NCBI RefSeq assembly: GCF_900199455.1
Contig: NZ_FZQR01000032.1
Span: 1 to 45,289 of the forward strand
Length of the DNA stretch: 45,289 nt
Reading direction: 5' to 3'
Source: Mesorhizobium carmichaelinearum
GTDB taxonomy: Bacteria > Pseudomonadota > Alphaproteobacteria > Rhizobiales > Rhizobiaceae
The first letter of the stretch is position 1, and each line of letters begins with the position of its first letter. A model generated the notes under the pieces. That model did no database searches and was not told the origin of the DNA. It saw only the letters and a program-made list of their open reading frames with translations. This document shows positions 32,998 to 41,921 of the stretch, one piece after another. Position numbers and translations under genes: made by a program.

Positions 32998-34254
32998 ATG
33001 ACCAGTTTTTCCTCCCGCGTCGCTACCGCAGCCGCCGCGATCCGCCAGATCTTTCCGGAAACGCCGCTGCAGGAAAACGACTATCTGTCGAAAAAGACCG
33101 GCGCGCGGGTGCTGCTGAAGCGAGAGGATCTGAGCCCGGTACGCTCCTACAAGATCCGCGGTGCTTTCAACTTCTTCCGCAAGGCGCTTGCTGCCGGCAA
33201 TCAGGCGGAACTGTTCGTCTGCGCCTCGGCCGGCAATCATGCGCAGGGTTTCGCCTTCGTCTGCCGTCATTTCGGCAAAAAGGGCGTGGTGTTCATGCCG
33301 GTGACGACGCCGCAGCAGAAGATCGACAAGACCCGGCTGTTCGGCGGCGAATTCGTCGAGATCAGGCTGGTCGGCGACTTTTTCGACGATTGTTACCGCG
33401 CCGCCTTCGAATTCACCGAAAGCTCGGGCGCCCACATGGTGCCACCCTTCGACCACAAGGACATCATCGAGGGGCAGGCGACGGTCGCCTATGAGATCGC
33501 GGACCAGATGCCAGGCGCACGCATGCCCGACATCATCATGCTGCCGGTCGGCGGCGGCGGGCTCGCTGCTGGCGTGACGCACTATTTCGCCGATCAGGGT
33601 CGGGAGGCGCGTTTCGTCTTCTGCGAGCCGGCCGGCGCGCCGAGCCTGCATGACAGCCTCGCGGCCGGAAAACGGCTGAAGCTTGCCAAGGTCGACAACT
33701 TCGTCGATGGCGCGGCGGTCGCCGAGATCGGCCGTGAACCCCTGCGGTACCTCAAGGAGTTCGCCGCCGACACTGTGCGGCTGATCCCGGAGAACAGGCT
33801 CTGCGCGACCATGATCGAGATGCTCAACGTCGAAGGCGTCGTGCTCGAGCCGGCCGGCGCTTTGGCGATCGACGCGCTGAAGGATTTTTCCAGGAAGGAA
33901 ATCCGCGGCAAGACCATTGTCGCCGTGGTTTCAGGTGGCAATTTCGATTTCGAGCGGCTGCCGGATGTCAAGGAGCGGGCGCTGCGCTACGAGGGCCTGA
34001 AGAAATACTTCATCATCCGCTTCCCGCAGCGGCCGGGCTCGCTGCGCGATTTCCTCGAAATGCTGGGTCCGGACGACGACATTGCGCGCTTCGAATATCT
34101 GAAGAAGTCGGCGCGCAATTTCGGCTCGGTTCTGATCGGCATCGAAACCAAGGACCGGCGCAATTTCGACCTGTTGAAGGCAAACTTCGAGGCCGAGGGC
34201 GTCCAGTATCAGGACATCACCGACAACGAGACATTGGCGGGGTTCATCATATGA
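32998..34254 (+). CDS. ilvA: Threonine dehydratase (threonine ammonia-lyase)
   Basis: This 418-residue PLP enzyme converts threonine to 2-oxobutyrate, the first step of isoleucine synthesis. The PLP lysine is in SYKIRGAFNF (Lys52), the phosphate-binding glycine loop is PVGGGGLAAG at about 183, and SAGNHAQG is the Asn-containing motif. The C-terminal part (about 330-418, 'YFIIRFPQRPGSLRDFLEMLG') is a single ACT-like regulatory domain that should confer isoleucine feedback. That matches the short IlvA form. ATG 32998 has AAGGTGG upstream. It overlaps the DUF1697 gene by 4 bp, indicating co-translation. Confidence 0.95.
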   Translation: MTSFSSRVATAAAAIRQIFPETPLQENDYLSKKTGARVLLKREDLSPVRSYKIRGAFNFFRKALAAGNQAELFVCASAGNHAQGFAFVCRHFGKKGVVFMPVTTPQQKIDKTRLFGGEFVEIRLVGDFFDDCYRAAFEFTESSGAHMVPPFDHKDIIEGQATVAYEIADQMPGARMPDIIMLPVGGGGLAAGVTHYFADQGREARFVFCEPAGAPSLHDSLAAGKRLKLAKVDNFVDGAAVAEIGREPLRYLKEFAADTVRLIPENRLCATMIEMLNVEGVVLEPAGALAIDALKDFSRKEIRGKTIVAVVSGGNFDFERLPDVKERALRYEGLKKYFIIRFPQRPGSLRDFLEMLGPDDDIARFEYLKKSARNFGSVLIGIETKDRRNFDLLKANFEAEGVQYQDITDNETLAGFII

Positions 34255-34805
34255 GCGCTAAGGTCTTCATCGCGCTGTTTTCCGGCATCAATGTCGGCGG
34301 CAACCGCATTGTCAAGATGGCGGAGCTGCGCTCGTTCTTCGAGGATCTCGGCTTTTCCGATGTCGCCACCTATGTGCAGAGCGGCAATGTGGTGTTCAGG
34401 GCCGGCAAAGGCGACGCGACCGCGCTGACCAAGCAGATCGAAGCGGCCTTCGAGCAGAAATGGGGTTTTCATTCGCGCATCATGGTGCGCGATCTCTCCT
34501 GGTTCGAACGGCTGGTGAGCGAAAATCCCTATCCGGAAGCTGCCGCCGACCACACCAAGCTGCACGCCTATGCGCTGGAGCGTGAGCCGACCGCCGATGA
34601 GGTGGCGCGGCTTGCCGAGAAATGCACCGGCCCCGAGCGCTTCGAAGTCAAGGGAGACGTGCTTTACCTCAGCGCGCCGGATGGGCTCGGCAAGTCAGTC
34701 TTTGCCAACCTCATTCCGCACGTTCTGAAGGTGCCGGGCACCGCGCGCAACTGGCGCTCGGTGTTGGCGCTGCTGGACATGGCCGGGCAGGCCGGCGAAA
34801 ACTAG
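34251..34805 (+). CDS. DUF1697 domain protein
   Basis: This 184-residue protein is recognised by 'FIALFSGINVGGNRIVKMAELRSFFEDLGFSDVATYVQSGNVVF' at the start and 'ARNWRSVLALLDMA' at the end, both characteristic of DUF1697. The fold is related to small alpha/beta domains; no function is known. The ATG overlaps the ilvA stop (ATGA), so it is translationally coupled to ilvA, but I know of no link to isoleucine synthesis. Confidence 0.9.
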   Translation: MSAKVFIALFSGINVGGNRIVKMAELRSFFEDLGFSDVATYVQSGNVVFRAGKGDATALTKQIEAAFEQKWGFHSRIMVRDLSWFERLVSENPYPEAAADHTKLHAYALEREPTADEVARLAEKCTGPERFEVKGDVLYLSAPDGLGKSVFANLIPHVLKVPGTARNWRSVLALLDMAGQAGEN

Positions 34806-34810
34806 CCTGA

Positions 34811-35107
34811 TCACGCCGCCGGAGCGGGCTTCCAGTCGAAGGCCAGTTCCTCGCGGAAGGCAAAGCGCTTGATGTGGTCGGCCACCACGCTTTCCAGGCG
34901 CTCGAGCGATCCGGCTTCTTCCGTCGACACCGTGATGTGCAGCGTGCTCGCATCGGCATCCATGACGGTGCGTCCCAGCGATGTCAGGTCGATGGTGCCG
35001 TGGGTCGGATTGAACTCGACGGGGAATTTGTGCGCCCAGTGTTTGCACAGCTGCTGCAGGTAGCGGCTGGCGTGCTCGGTGGCGACGTCGGCATGGCTGG
35101 ATGGCAT
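34811..35107 (-). CDS. DUF2218 domain protein
   Basis: This 98-residue cytoplasmic protein contains 'ASRYLQQLCKHWAHKFPVEF' followed by 'LHITVSTEEAGSLERLESVVADHIKRFAFREELAFDW', the DUF2218 pattern. Members often lie near siderophore or iron-uptake genes elsewhere; no such genes are present here. Function is unknown. It is convergent with DUF1697 (5-bp gap). Confidence 0.85.
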   Translation of the reverse strand: MPSSHADVATEHASRYLQQLCKHWAHKFPVEFNPTHGTIDLTSLGRTVMDADASTLHITVSTEEAGSLERLESVVADHIKRFAFREELAFDWKPAPAA

Positions 35108-35239
35108 GAATGATTTCTCCTGGTCTGGGCGCTGGCCTGCCGGCCAGGCGTGATGACCGGTCGGATAGGTGGCGTGGCGCGAAACGGCAAAGGCGGCCGG
35201 CTTTTACCCAGGCCGCCTCGCTTCAAGATGGCGTGATTG

Positions 35240-35680
35240 CTACCAGCTTCCGGTGTTCGGCATCGAAGCCCAGGGCTCTGCCTTGGCTTTCGGTGGGCCC
35301 TTCTGCAGAAGCTCGAAGGAGATGCCGTCCGGCGAGCGGATGAAGGCCATGTTGCCGTCGCGCGGCGGCCGGTTGATGATGACGCCATTGTCCATCAGAT
35401 GCTGGCAGGTGGCGTAGATGTCGTCGACCTCATAGGCGAGGTGGCCGAAATTGCGCCCGCCCTTATAATCTTCCGGATCCCAGTTGTAGGTCAATTCGAG
35501 CAGCGGTGCCTTGTCGTTGACGCCGCTCTGCTCGTCTTCGGAGGCGGCGAGGAAGATCAGCGTGAAGCGGCCTTGCTCGTTTTCGTAGCGGCGAACTTCT
35601 TTCAGCCCGAGCTTGTTGCAGTAGAAGTCGAGCGAGGCATCGACATCGGCGACGCGGACCATTGTGTGCAGATAGCGCAT
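35240..35680 (-). CDS. gloA: Lactoylglutathione lyase (glyoxalase I)
   Basis: This 146-residue VOC-family metalloenzyme isomerises the hemithioacetal of methylglyoxal and glutathione. The start MRYLHTMVRVADVDASLDFYCNKLGLKEVRR is typical, with His5 a metal ligand. 'LLELTYNWDPEDY' carries a Glu ligand, 'FGHLAYEVDDIY' a His ligand, and 'FIRSPDGISFELLQ' the final Glu. The set of four ligands appears complete. ATG 35680 follows GAGGAAAA. The upstream frame extension does not belong to the family. Confidence 0.93.
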   Translation of the reverse strand: MRYLHTMVRVADVDASLDFYCNKLGLKEVRRYENEQGRFTLIFLAASEDEQSGVNDKAPLLELTYNWDPEDYKGGRNFGHLAYEVDDIYATCQHLMDNGVIINRPPRDGNMAFIRSPDGISFELLQKGPPKAKAEPWASMPNTGSW

Positions 35681-35897
35681 GAGTTTTCCTCGATCTGTTG
35701 GGGTGCGGCGCAACATAGGGTCGGCCCGGCGAAAGGGCAATCTCCCGCGGCCGGCGATGCCGGCAAAGAACAAATCCGGTATTCCCGCAATGAACCGTGA
35801 AAAAAGGCAGGGAAGGTCTTGCACACACCGGAAGCCGCGGTGTTAATCTGGTGTCAAGAATCAGTTGCGGTGTTCTTGCAAAAAAGGGGGCATTCTT

Positions 35898-36494
35898 ATG
35901 GGGGAAAAGGCCTCTTTGACGGGGCGGGCCGGAACCCTTGGCGACGCCTTGAGGCGCGACGAAGGCGGCGATGCCGCTGACCTGACCGAAATTGCCGGCG
36001 CCATCAAGTGGTTCGATGTGGCCAAGGGCTACGGGTTCATCCTTCCCGATGACGGTGTTTCGGGCGATATCCTCCTCCATGTGACATGTCTTCGGCGGGA
36101 CGGCTTCCAGACAGCCTTGGAAGGCGCGCGCGTGGTCTGCCTTGTCAAGCAGGGCGATCGTGGGCTGCAGGCCTTCCGTGTGCTTTCCATGGATGTCACC
36201 ACCGCCGTCCATCCCGCCGAAATGCAGGAACAGCGCACCCATGTCGCGGTGACGCCGGAGAGCGGGCTCGAACGCGCCTTGGTCAAGTGGTTCAACCGCA
36301 CAAAGGGCTTCGGCTTCCTGACGCGCGGCGAGGGCACCGAGGACATTTTCGTCCATATGGAGACCTTGCGCCGCTACGGCATCACCGAGCTTCGGCCGGG
36401 GCAGGTCGTGCTTGTCCGTTTCGGCCGCGGCGACAAAGGCCTTATGGCCGCCGAAATTCACCCCGATATGGGCACCTTGCCGGTTTCGCACTAG
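35898..36494 (+). CDS. Double cold-shock-domain protein
   Basis: This 198-residue protein has two cold-shock domains. The first, at about 35-105, contains 'GAIKWFDVAKGYGFILPDDG' and 'DILLHVTCLRRDGF'. The second, at about 128-193, contains 'ALVKWFNRTKGFGFLTRGEG' and 'DIFVHMETLRRYGI'. The RNP1-like KGYGFI/KGFGFL and RNP2-like LLHV/FVHM motifs are present in both, so it should bind single-stranded RNA or DNA. Two-domain proteins of this length are common in Rhizobiales. ATG 35898 has AGGGGG about 9 nt upstream. It is expected to be a general RNA chaperone or transcription antiterminator. Confidence 0.9.
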   Translation: MGEKASLTGRAGTLGDALRRDEGGDAADLTEIAGAIKWFDVAKGYGFILPDDGVSGDILLHVTCLRRDGFQTALEGARVVCLVKQGDRGLQAFRVLSMDVTTAVHPAEMQEQRTHVAVTPESGLERALVKWFNRTKGFGFLTRGEGTEDIFVHMETLRRYGITELRPGQVVLVRFGRGDKGLMAAEIHPDMGTLPVSH

Positions 36495-36548
36495 AACCGG
36501 CCCGTCCCGATAAATCGAGATGGTTCAGGTTCTACCTCCTCTTTGTTT

Positions 36549-36595
36549 GACCATGATCTTGTCCGAAACCGGTTCCACTTTTCGGGATCATGGTC
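36549..36595. repeat. Dispersed rhizobial palindrome (GACCATGATC type)
   Basis: The perfect 10-bp arms GACCATGATC (36549-36558) and GATCATGGTC (36586-36595) enclose CCGAAA...TTTCGG and AACCGGTT. This is one of the commonest intergenic palindromes in Mesorhizobium-like genomes, different from the copies at 13684 and 16064. It lies between the cold-shock gene and the DUF192 gene. Confidence 0.75.
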
Positions 36596-36623
36596 TAGGA
36601 CGATTTCCGGTCGAGGATTTTGG

Positions 36624-37187
36624 ATGGCTCACAGGAACTGGCTGACGGCGGGCGTGCTTTGCGCCATTGTTGCCGTGATCGCGGCCTCGGGCGCTTTCTT
36701 CTATTCAGAGCGTCCGACTTCGGCCGACAGCCGGGCGATGATTCTTCCGGTCGACCCGACGCCGCTGATCGTGGTGACGAAAGATGGAAATCGCTCCTTT
36801 TCGATCGAAATCGCCGACACCGATACAGAGCGCGAGGCCGGCTTGATGTATCGCCAGGACATGGCGGACGATCACGGCATGCTGTTCGTCTTCGAGATAC
36901 AGCAGCAGGTCAGTTTCTGGATGCAGAACACGCCGATGCCGCTTGACCTGATCTTTGTCGGCCAGGATGGCAAGATCCGGGCCGTCAAGCATGGCGAGCC
37001 GCAATCCCAAGCCATCATCTCACCCGGCGTACCCGTGCGCTTCGTGCTTGAGCTCAAGGCTGGCACCGCCGCCAAATACGGCATCGAATATGGCGACCTG
37101 TTGCGCCACCCGGCCGTCGGCACAATATCTGGCCCTGGCATACCACCGTCGGACAAGGGCGATTCCCCGAACGTCGATTCCAACTGA
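36624..37187 (+). CDS. DUF192 family envelope protein
   Basis: This 187-residue protein has an N-terminal membrane anchor or signal (about 7-26, LTAGVLCAIVAVIAASGAFF). A DUF192 domain follows at about 55-160: 'SFSIEIADTDTEREAGLMYRQDMADDHGMLFVF', 'VSFWMQNTPMPLDLIFVGQDGKI' and 'FVLELKAGTAAKYGIEYGD'. These are the family's conserved blocks. The tail is Pro/Ser-rich. Function is unknown; export is expected. ATG 36624 follows GAGG at about 8 nt. A hydrolase gene starts 20 bp downstream on the same strand, so they are probably an operon. Confidence 0.9.
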   Translation: MAHRNWLTAGVLCAIVAVIAASGAFFYSERPTSADSRAMILPVDPTPLIVVTKDGNRSFSIEIADTDTEREAGLMYRQDMADDHGMLFVFEIQQQVSFWMQNTPMPLDLIFVGQDGKIRAVKHGEPQSQAIISPGVPVRFVLELKAGTAAKYGIEYGDLLRHPAVGTISGPGIPPSDKGDSPNVDSN

Positions 37188-37207
37188 GCGCCGGGGATAG
37201 CCTTCCG

Positions 37208-37975
37208 ATGCAGTTTTTTTCCCATGACGGGTTCGATCTTGCCTTCCTCGACCGCCAGCCGGCCTCGGGCGAGGGCGATCCCGTGCTCATGATCCACGGC
37301 TTCGCCTCGAGCCTCTATGTCAACTGGGTATCACCCGGCTGGTTCAAGACGCTCAACGATGCTGGGTATCGTGCCATCGCCTTCGACAATCGCGGCCACG
37401 GTTCGTCATCGAAGAGCTATGACGAGGCCGATTATACCCCGGCAAAGATGGCGTCGGATGCCGCCGCCTTGCTCGACCATCTCGGCATCGAACGGGTCCA
37501 TGTCATGGGCTATTCGATGGGCGCTCGCATAGCCGCGTTCCTGGCGCTGTCCGATCCGGACAAGGTGGCGACGCTGGTCTTTGGCGGGCTCGGCATCGGC
37601 ATGATCGACGGCGTCGGCGATTGGGATCCGATTGCCGCGGCGCTGCTTGCCGACGATCCGACTGCCACCACTCATCCGCGCGGCCGCTCTTTCCGCGCCT
37701 TCGCCGACCAGACCCGCAGCGATCGCCGGGCGCTCGCTGCCTGCATCGCCAAATCGCGGGAGTTGCTGAGCGAGGACGATATTGCCCGCATCGCCCAGCC
37801 GACGCTGGTGGCGGTCGGCACCACGGATGACATTGGCGGTTCTCCGGACGAGCTTGCCGCCTTGATGCCGAACGCCAGGGGGTTCCACATCGAGGGCAGG
37901 GACCATATGCTGGCGGTCGGGGACAAGACCTTCAAGCAACGCGTGCTGGAGTTTTATGCTGAATATCCGCTTTGA
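37208..37975 (+). CDS. Alpha/beta fold hydrolase
   Basis: This 255-residue soluble hydrolase has 'VLMIHGFASS' as the oxyanion loop, 'FDNRGHGSS', and the nucleophile elbow VMGYSMGARIA (Ser about 101). An acid is in 'GTTDDIGG' and the terminal His is in 'GRDHMLAVGD'. The triad order is correct. The substrate is unknown; relatives include esterases and 3-oxoadipate-enol-lactonase-like enzymes. It starts 20 bp after the DUF192 gene, so co-transcription is likely. Confidence 0.88.
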   Translation: MQFFSHDGFDLAFLDRQPASGEGDPVLMIHGFASSLYVNWVSPGWFKTLNDAGYRAIAFDNRGHGSSSKSYDEADYTPAKMASDAAALLDHLGIERVHVMGYSMGARIAAFLALSDPDKVATLVFGGLGIGMIDGVGDWDPIAAALLADDPTATTHPRGRSFRAFADQTRSDRRALAACIAKSRELLSEDDIARIAQPTLVAVGTTDDIGGSPDELAALMPNARGFHIEGRDHMLAVGDKTFKQRVLEFYAEYPL

Positions 37976-37997
37976 CCTGGCACGCTGACACGTAGGG

Positions 37998-38963
37998 TCA
38001 GCCTGGCGCTCTCGCCGCTTGAACCGACTTCGCCAGAACGCACAGCAATTCGAACATCATCGTCGCGCCCGCCAGCGCCGTCATGCCGCCGAGATCGAAC
38101 GGCGGCGCCACTTCCACGACATCGGCGCCGACAATGTTCAATCCGTCGAGCAGGCGCACCATTTCCTGCGCCTCGCGGGTGGTGAAGCCGCCGAGCTCGG
38201 GCGTGCCTGTTCCCGGCGCCATCGACGGGTCGATGCAGTCGATGTCGAAGGTCACATAGGTCGGGCCGGTTCCGGCGATGGCGCGCGCTTCTTCCATGAC
38301 GCTGGCAGCACCCCGCCTGACGAACTCCTCCATGTAGATGATGCGAATGCCCTGGGCTACCGCCCAGTCATGCTCGCCGGGCTCGTAGATCGAGCCGCGA
38401 ATGCCGATCTGCACGACCCGCCTGGGGTCAAGCAGGCCCTCTTCGATCGCGCGGCGGAAGGGCGTGCCGTGCGTATAAGGGTTGTCGCCGAAATAGCGGT
38501 CATTGGTGTCGGAATGTGCATCGAAATGGATCATGCCGACTGGGCGATTCCTGGCGACGGCGCGCAGCACCGGCAGCGTCGTCAGATGATCGCCGCCGGC
38601 GGCCAGCGGAATGGCACCTGCCGCCACGATTGCCGCGATGCCGTCCTCGATGCGCTTCAACCCGTCAATGAGATTGATCGGATTGACCGAGAGATCGCCG
38701 ACATCGGCGACATTGGCGATGCTGAATGGTTCGGTCCCCGAGACATGGTGGACGCGCCGCATCAGGCTCGACTGGTTGCGGATCTCGCGCGGGCCGTGCC
38801 GCGCCCCAGCGCGGTTGGTCGTGCCGCCATCCCACGGTATGCCGACCAGTGCGATGTCTAGTCCCTCGGCGCTCGCCACCGCCGGCAGCCGCATGAAGGT
38901 CGAGAGCCCGGCAAAGCGGGGAACGGCCGAGGCGTCGACCGGTTGGAAGAAATTGCTGCTCAT
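37998..38963 (-). CDS. speB: Agmatinase-family ureohydrolase
   Basis: This 321-residue manganese enzyme hydrolyses a guanidino compound to urea and an amine. The metal ligands are present: AAGGDHLTTLP (His126), HFDAHSD (Asp148, His150, Asp152) and TFDIDCIDP (Asp240, Asp242). In SpeB proper the first motif usually reads GGDHS; here it is GGDHL, as seen in some guanidinobutyrase and guanidinopropionase homologues. So agmatine is the default guess but 4-guanidinobutyrate is possible. Gene symbol speB is provisional. No polyamine genes are adjacent. Confidence 0.8.
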   Translation of the reverse strand: MSSNFFQPVDASAVPRFAGLSTFMRLPAVASAEGLDIALVGIPWDGGTTNRAGARHGPREIRNQSSLMRRVHHVSGTEPFSIANVADVGDLSVNPINLIDGLKRIEDGIAAIVAAGAIPLAAGGDHLTTLPVLRAVARNRPVGMIHFDAHSDTNDRYFGDNPYTHGTPFRRAIEEGLLDPRRVVQIGIRGSIYEPGEHDWAVAQGIRIIYMEEFVRRGAASVMEEARAIAGTGPTYVTFDIDCIDPSMAPGTGTPELGGFTTREAQEMVRLLDGLNIVGADVVEVAPPFDLGGMTALAGATMMFELLCVLAKSVQAARAPG

Positions 38964-39010
38964 AATGTCGGCACCTCAGAAAATTCACGTTTGTCGAAGC
39001 CTCGCGAAAA

Positions 39011-39616
39011 TTACGAGGGCTTTTGCAGGGTTTCCAGCGACCGAGCCATGTTCAGCCTGGCCTGCGGCTCGAAACGCTGGCGGAATTCCTCCGTGTGGAA
39101 GATGTGCGGGCGGGCCAGGAAATCCTTGAGCACGGCACCCCGTCCGGCACGCCACATCGGCTCCGCTACCCATTCATATTCGCGGCGGACCGCGTGTTCA
39201 TAGGCGTCGAACGCATCCGGCGCGGCGCCCAGGATCGACAGGTCCATGTCGAGGAACAGGCTGGCGTCGCGCGTGGCCGCCGCGTCGTCGAACCGAGGCA
39301 GTTGATGCGTGGCGGTGGCGACGATCATCGCGCTGATGCGGCCCAGGCGCCCGGCACCGGTGCGGTCAGCGAGCTTTTCCTCTGCAAGGGCAGCACTTCT
39401 GGCCTCATTGTCCTTGGCTTTGCTGTCGTAGATAGCGTCGTGGAACCAGATCGCCGCTTCGACGGCTTCCGCGTCGCCGAGCTGCGCTCGATAGTCGCCG
39501 GCCAGCGCCAGCATCGCCTCGATATGGGCGAGGTTGTGGTAATGGCGATCTCCGGCGCCATAGAGCGCCGAAAGCTCGGCTTTCAGGGCCGTGTCGATCA
39601 ACGGCTGGTCTTTCAT
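39011..39616 (-). CDS. HD-domain phosphohydrolase-like protein
   Basis: This 201-residue protein contains 'RHYHNLAHIEAMLALA' and 'AIWFHDAIYDSKAKDNEARSA', a split HD signature (His, then His-Asp). 'ISAMIVATATHQL' and 'DMDLSILG', with a late Asp, follow. That completes the H...HD...D metal site. Homologues are often labelled 'predicted metal-dependent HD phosphohydrolase'; no substrate is known. ATG 39616 is 3 codons inside the longest frame and has a GGACGG upstream at a workable distance. Confidence 0.82.
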   Translation of the reverse strand: MKDQPLIDTALKAELSALYGAGDRHYHNLAHIEAMLALAGDYRAQLGDAEAVEAAIWFHDAIYDSKAKDNEARSAALAEEKLADRTGAGRLGRISAMIVATATHQLPRFDDAAATRDASLFLDMDLSILGAAPDAFDAYEHAVRREYEWVAEPMWRAGRGAVLKDFLARPHIFHTEEFRQRFEPQARLNMARSLETLQKPS

Positions 39617-39745
39617 TTTTATCATCCGTCCAGTTAATCGGTCTCAGCCCCTCGGAGTCAAAGAACCAATCACTGCGAACCTTGCATGGGCCGGAGCTCT
39701 GAGGAATGCTGCCAGTCCAAGAAATATCCAACCCAGGAGGCTGAC

Positions 39746-40390
39746 ATGACCAACACGCCCAGCAGCGAGACTCCGAGACCGGGGACGATCGACATGAAGC
39801 TGGAGGCCGTCATCATTGCCGTTGCGGATGCCGATCGGTCCAAGCGTTTTTATGGCGGCCTCGGTTGGCGGCTCGACGCCGACTTCGTCGTCGGCGATGC
39901 GTTTCGGGTCGTGCAATTCACGCCGCCCGGTTCGCCGTGTTCGATCCATTTCGGCAAAGGCCTGACATCAGCCACGCCAGGCTCGGCGAAGGGGCTTTAT
40001 CTCGTGGTGTCCGATATCGAGGCGGCGCATGCCGAACTCGTGGCGCGCGGCGTCGAGGCGAGCGAGGTGTTTCATCGCACGGGGCCTGGGCAGCCGCCGA
40101 TCAGCGGCCGGCATCCGGAAGGGCGCAGCTATTCATCCTACGTCACGTTCAGCGATCCGGACGGCAACAGCTTCATACTGCAGGAAATCACCCAGCGATT
40201 GCCTGGACGCGTGGATGCCAGCGACACGATTTTTACGTCGTCCGGCGAGCTTGCGGCGGCGCTGCGGCGTGCGGCGGCCGCACATGGCGAACACGAGAAA
40301 CGGACGGGCGGACAGCACGATGTGAACTGGCCCGACTGGTATGCCGAATATATGGTGGCTGAACAGGCCGGCACGCCGCTGCCGACTTGA
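39746..40390 (+). CDS. VOC-family (glyoxalase/dioxygenase fold) protein
   Basis: This 214-residue protein starts MTNTPSSETPRPG after an AGGAGG site. One VOC module at about 17-150 carries 'EAVIIAVADADRSKRFYGGLGWRLDADF', 'FRVVQFTPPGSPCSIHFGKG', 'GLYLVVSDIEAAHAELVARGVEASEVFH' and 'FSDPDGNSFILQEI'. Metal-binding residues are hard to assign in a single module, so catalytic activity is unproven. The C-terminal 60 residues (helical, 'ELAAALRRAAAAHGEHEKR') are an extension outside the usual domain. Substrate unknown. Confidence 0.85.
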   Translation: MTNTPSSETPRPGTIDMKLEAVIIAVADADRSKRFYGGLGWRLDADFVVGDAFRVVQFTPPGSPCSIHFGKGLTSATPGSAKGLYLVVSDIEAAHAELVARGVEASEVFHRTGPGQPPISGRHPEGRSYSSYVTFSDPDGNSFILQEITQRLPGRVDASDTIFTSSGELAAALRRAAAAHGEHEKRTGGQHDVNWPDWYAEYMVAEQAGTPLPT

Positions 40391-40403
40391 ACCGCGTCCA
40401 TTG

Positions 40404-40430
40404 CAGCGCGGCGTCATCGGCGCCGCGCTG
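40404..40430 (+). terminator. Perfect 10-bp hairpin after the VOC gene
   Basis: CAGCGCGGCG and CGCCGCGCTG pair exactly around a 7-nt loop, 14 bp after the VOC stop. No T-run follows, so it is a possible terminator or transcript-stabilising stem only. Confidence 0.4.
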
Positions 40431-40660
40431 ACCTTGAGCCCGCCACCCGATCGCTCTACGCCTTCCCCGCAGCCAGGCACGGAAGGCCGCTTTTCGGCGG
40501 TCCGGCGATCAAGGGTTCGTTTTCCATGGCGGCTTGAATTCCCGCGAACCAAATCCATTTGACACAGCACTAAGGAAAATTGAGTTCAATCATGCTATGA
40601 TCTGGCTTATATGTGCGGCCGGAAAACAGGCAAGCCAGCAGGACGCAGGACGAGACGTCG

Positions 40661-41509
40661 ATGAACAGCATCAGCATTTCCCGCCACAGCGCGTTGCAGC
40701 CGGTCGATCCGATCTGGCGTTCGATCCGTGACGAAGCGATGGACGCGGTCAACCGCGACCCGTTGCTCGCCGCCTTCCTTTATTCGACGATCCTCAACCA
40801 GGAGAGCCTGGAAGAGGCGGTCATCCACCGGATCGCCGAGCGGCTTGCGCATCAGGATATCGGCTCCGATCTCATCCGCCAGACCTTCAAATCGATGCTG
40901 GCCGACGACAAGGAATGGCCGACGACCGTGCGTGTCGACATCCAGGCCTATTACGACCGCGACCCGGCCTGCGACCGCTTCATCATGCCTGTGCTCTATT
41001 TCAAGGGCTTTCACGCCATCCAGACCCATCGGCTGGCGCACTGGCTGTGGAACCAGGGCCGCAAGGATTTCGCCCTCTATCTGCAGAGCCGTTCCTCGTC
41101 GGTCTTCCAGACCGACATCAACCCGGCTGCGCGCATCGGCAAGGGCATCTTCATCGATCACGCCACAGGCTTGGTCGTCGGCGAGACCGCGGTCATCGAG
41201 GACGATGTGTCGATCCTGCACGGCGTGACGCTGGGCGGCACCGGCAAGGCCGGTGGCGACCGCCATCCCAAGATCCGCCGCGGCGTGCTGATCGGCGCCG
41301 GCGCCAAGATCCTCGGCAACATCGAGATCGGCCATTGCTCCAAGGTCGCCGCCGGATCGGTGGTGCTGTCGCCCGTGCCGCACAACAAGACGGTTGCCGG
41401 TGTGCCGGCCCGTGTCGTCGGCGAGACCGGCTGCGACCAGCCTTCCCGCCAGATGGACCAGCTCCTGCCGTCGCAGTCGATGGACCAGGTGGTCAGCTTC
41501 GATATCTGA
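40661..41509 (+). CDS. cysE: Serine acetyltransferase
   Basis: This 282-residue enzyme makes O-acetylserine from serine and acetyl-CoA for cysteine synthesis. An N-terminal helical domain (about 15-145) precedes the left-handed beta-helix of hexapeptide repeats. The catalytic residues fit the family: Asp152 (FQTDINPAARIG), His167 (FIDHATG) and His187 (ILHGVTLGGTG). The protein ends in VVSFDI, and a C-terminal Ile is what CysK recognises in the cysteine synthase complex. The ATG has AGGACGAG upstream. The downstream DUF3126 gene is a frequent Rhizobiales neighbour. Confidence 0.95.
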   Translation: MNSISISRHSALQPVDPIWRSIRDEAMDAVNRDPLLAAFLYSTILNQESLEEAVIHRIAERLAHQDIGSDLIRQTFKSMLADDKEWPTTVRVDIQAYYDRDPACDRFIMPVLYFKGFHAIQTHRLAHWLWNQGRKDFALYLQSRSSSVFQTDINPAARIGKGIFIDHATGLVVGETAVIEDDVSILHGVTLGGTGKAGGDRHPKIRRGVLIGAGAKILGNIEIGHCSKVAAGSVVLSPVPHNKTVAGVPARVVGETGCDQPSRQMDQLLPSQSMDQVVSFDI

Positions 41510-41662
41510 TTTACGCGCCGGCGCGTCGTCCGGCGTCATTGCGATTTTGCCCGGCGGCGCCGCCGCTTCCGGTGCAATACGGCCGGCTTGCCTTTACATC
41601 GCCATTGTCGACGTGCCAGAAGCGCCCTTCAAACCAGCAAGCCCGATGATCGGAGAAGACTG

Positions 41663-41866
41663 TTGAAGCCGGACGAAATCAGAAAGCTGGACGCCTATTT
41701 CAAGCGCGTCTTCCAGAACCCCAAGCTTGAGGTCAAGGCACGGCCGCGCAAGGAAGATTCCGCCGAAGTCTATGTCGGCGACGAGTTCCTCGGCATCGTC
41801 TTCAAGGACGAGGACGACGGCGACTACAATTTCTCGATGGCGATCCTCGACATCGATCTGGCCTGA
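41663..41866 (+). CDS. DUF3126 family protein, TTG start
   Basis: The protein of about 67 residues reads KPDEIRKLDAYFKRVFQNP, then EVKARPRKEDSAEVYVGDEFLGIVFKDEDDGDYNFSMAILDIDLA, which is DUF3126. Homologues start MKPDEIRKL; here the codon at that point is TTG (41663), preceded by GGAG at about 8 nt, so TTG is the probable start. An ATG in frame at 41588 would add 25 unrelated residues. Function is unknown; it is conserved beside cysE. Confidence 0.85.
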   Translation: MKPDEIRKLDAYFKRVFQNPKLEVKARPRKEDSAEVYVGDEFLGIVFKDEDDGDYNFSMAILDIDLA

Positions 41867-41921
41867 GCCTGTGAGCCGATGGCGGGCCGCGCCGAGCGCG
41901 GCCGGCCTCGGCATCTGCCGG

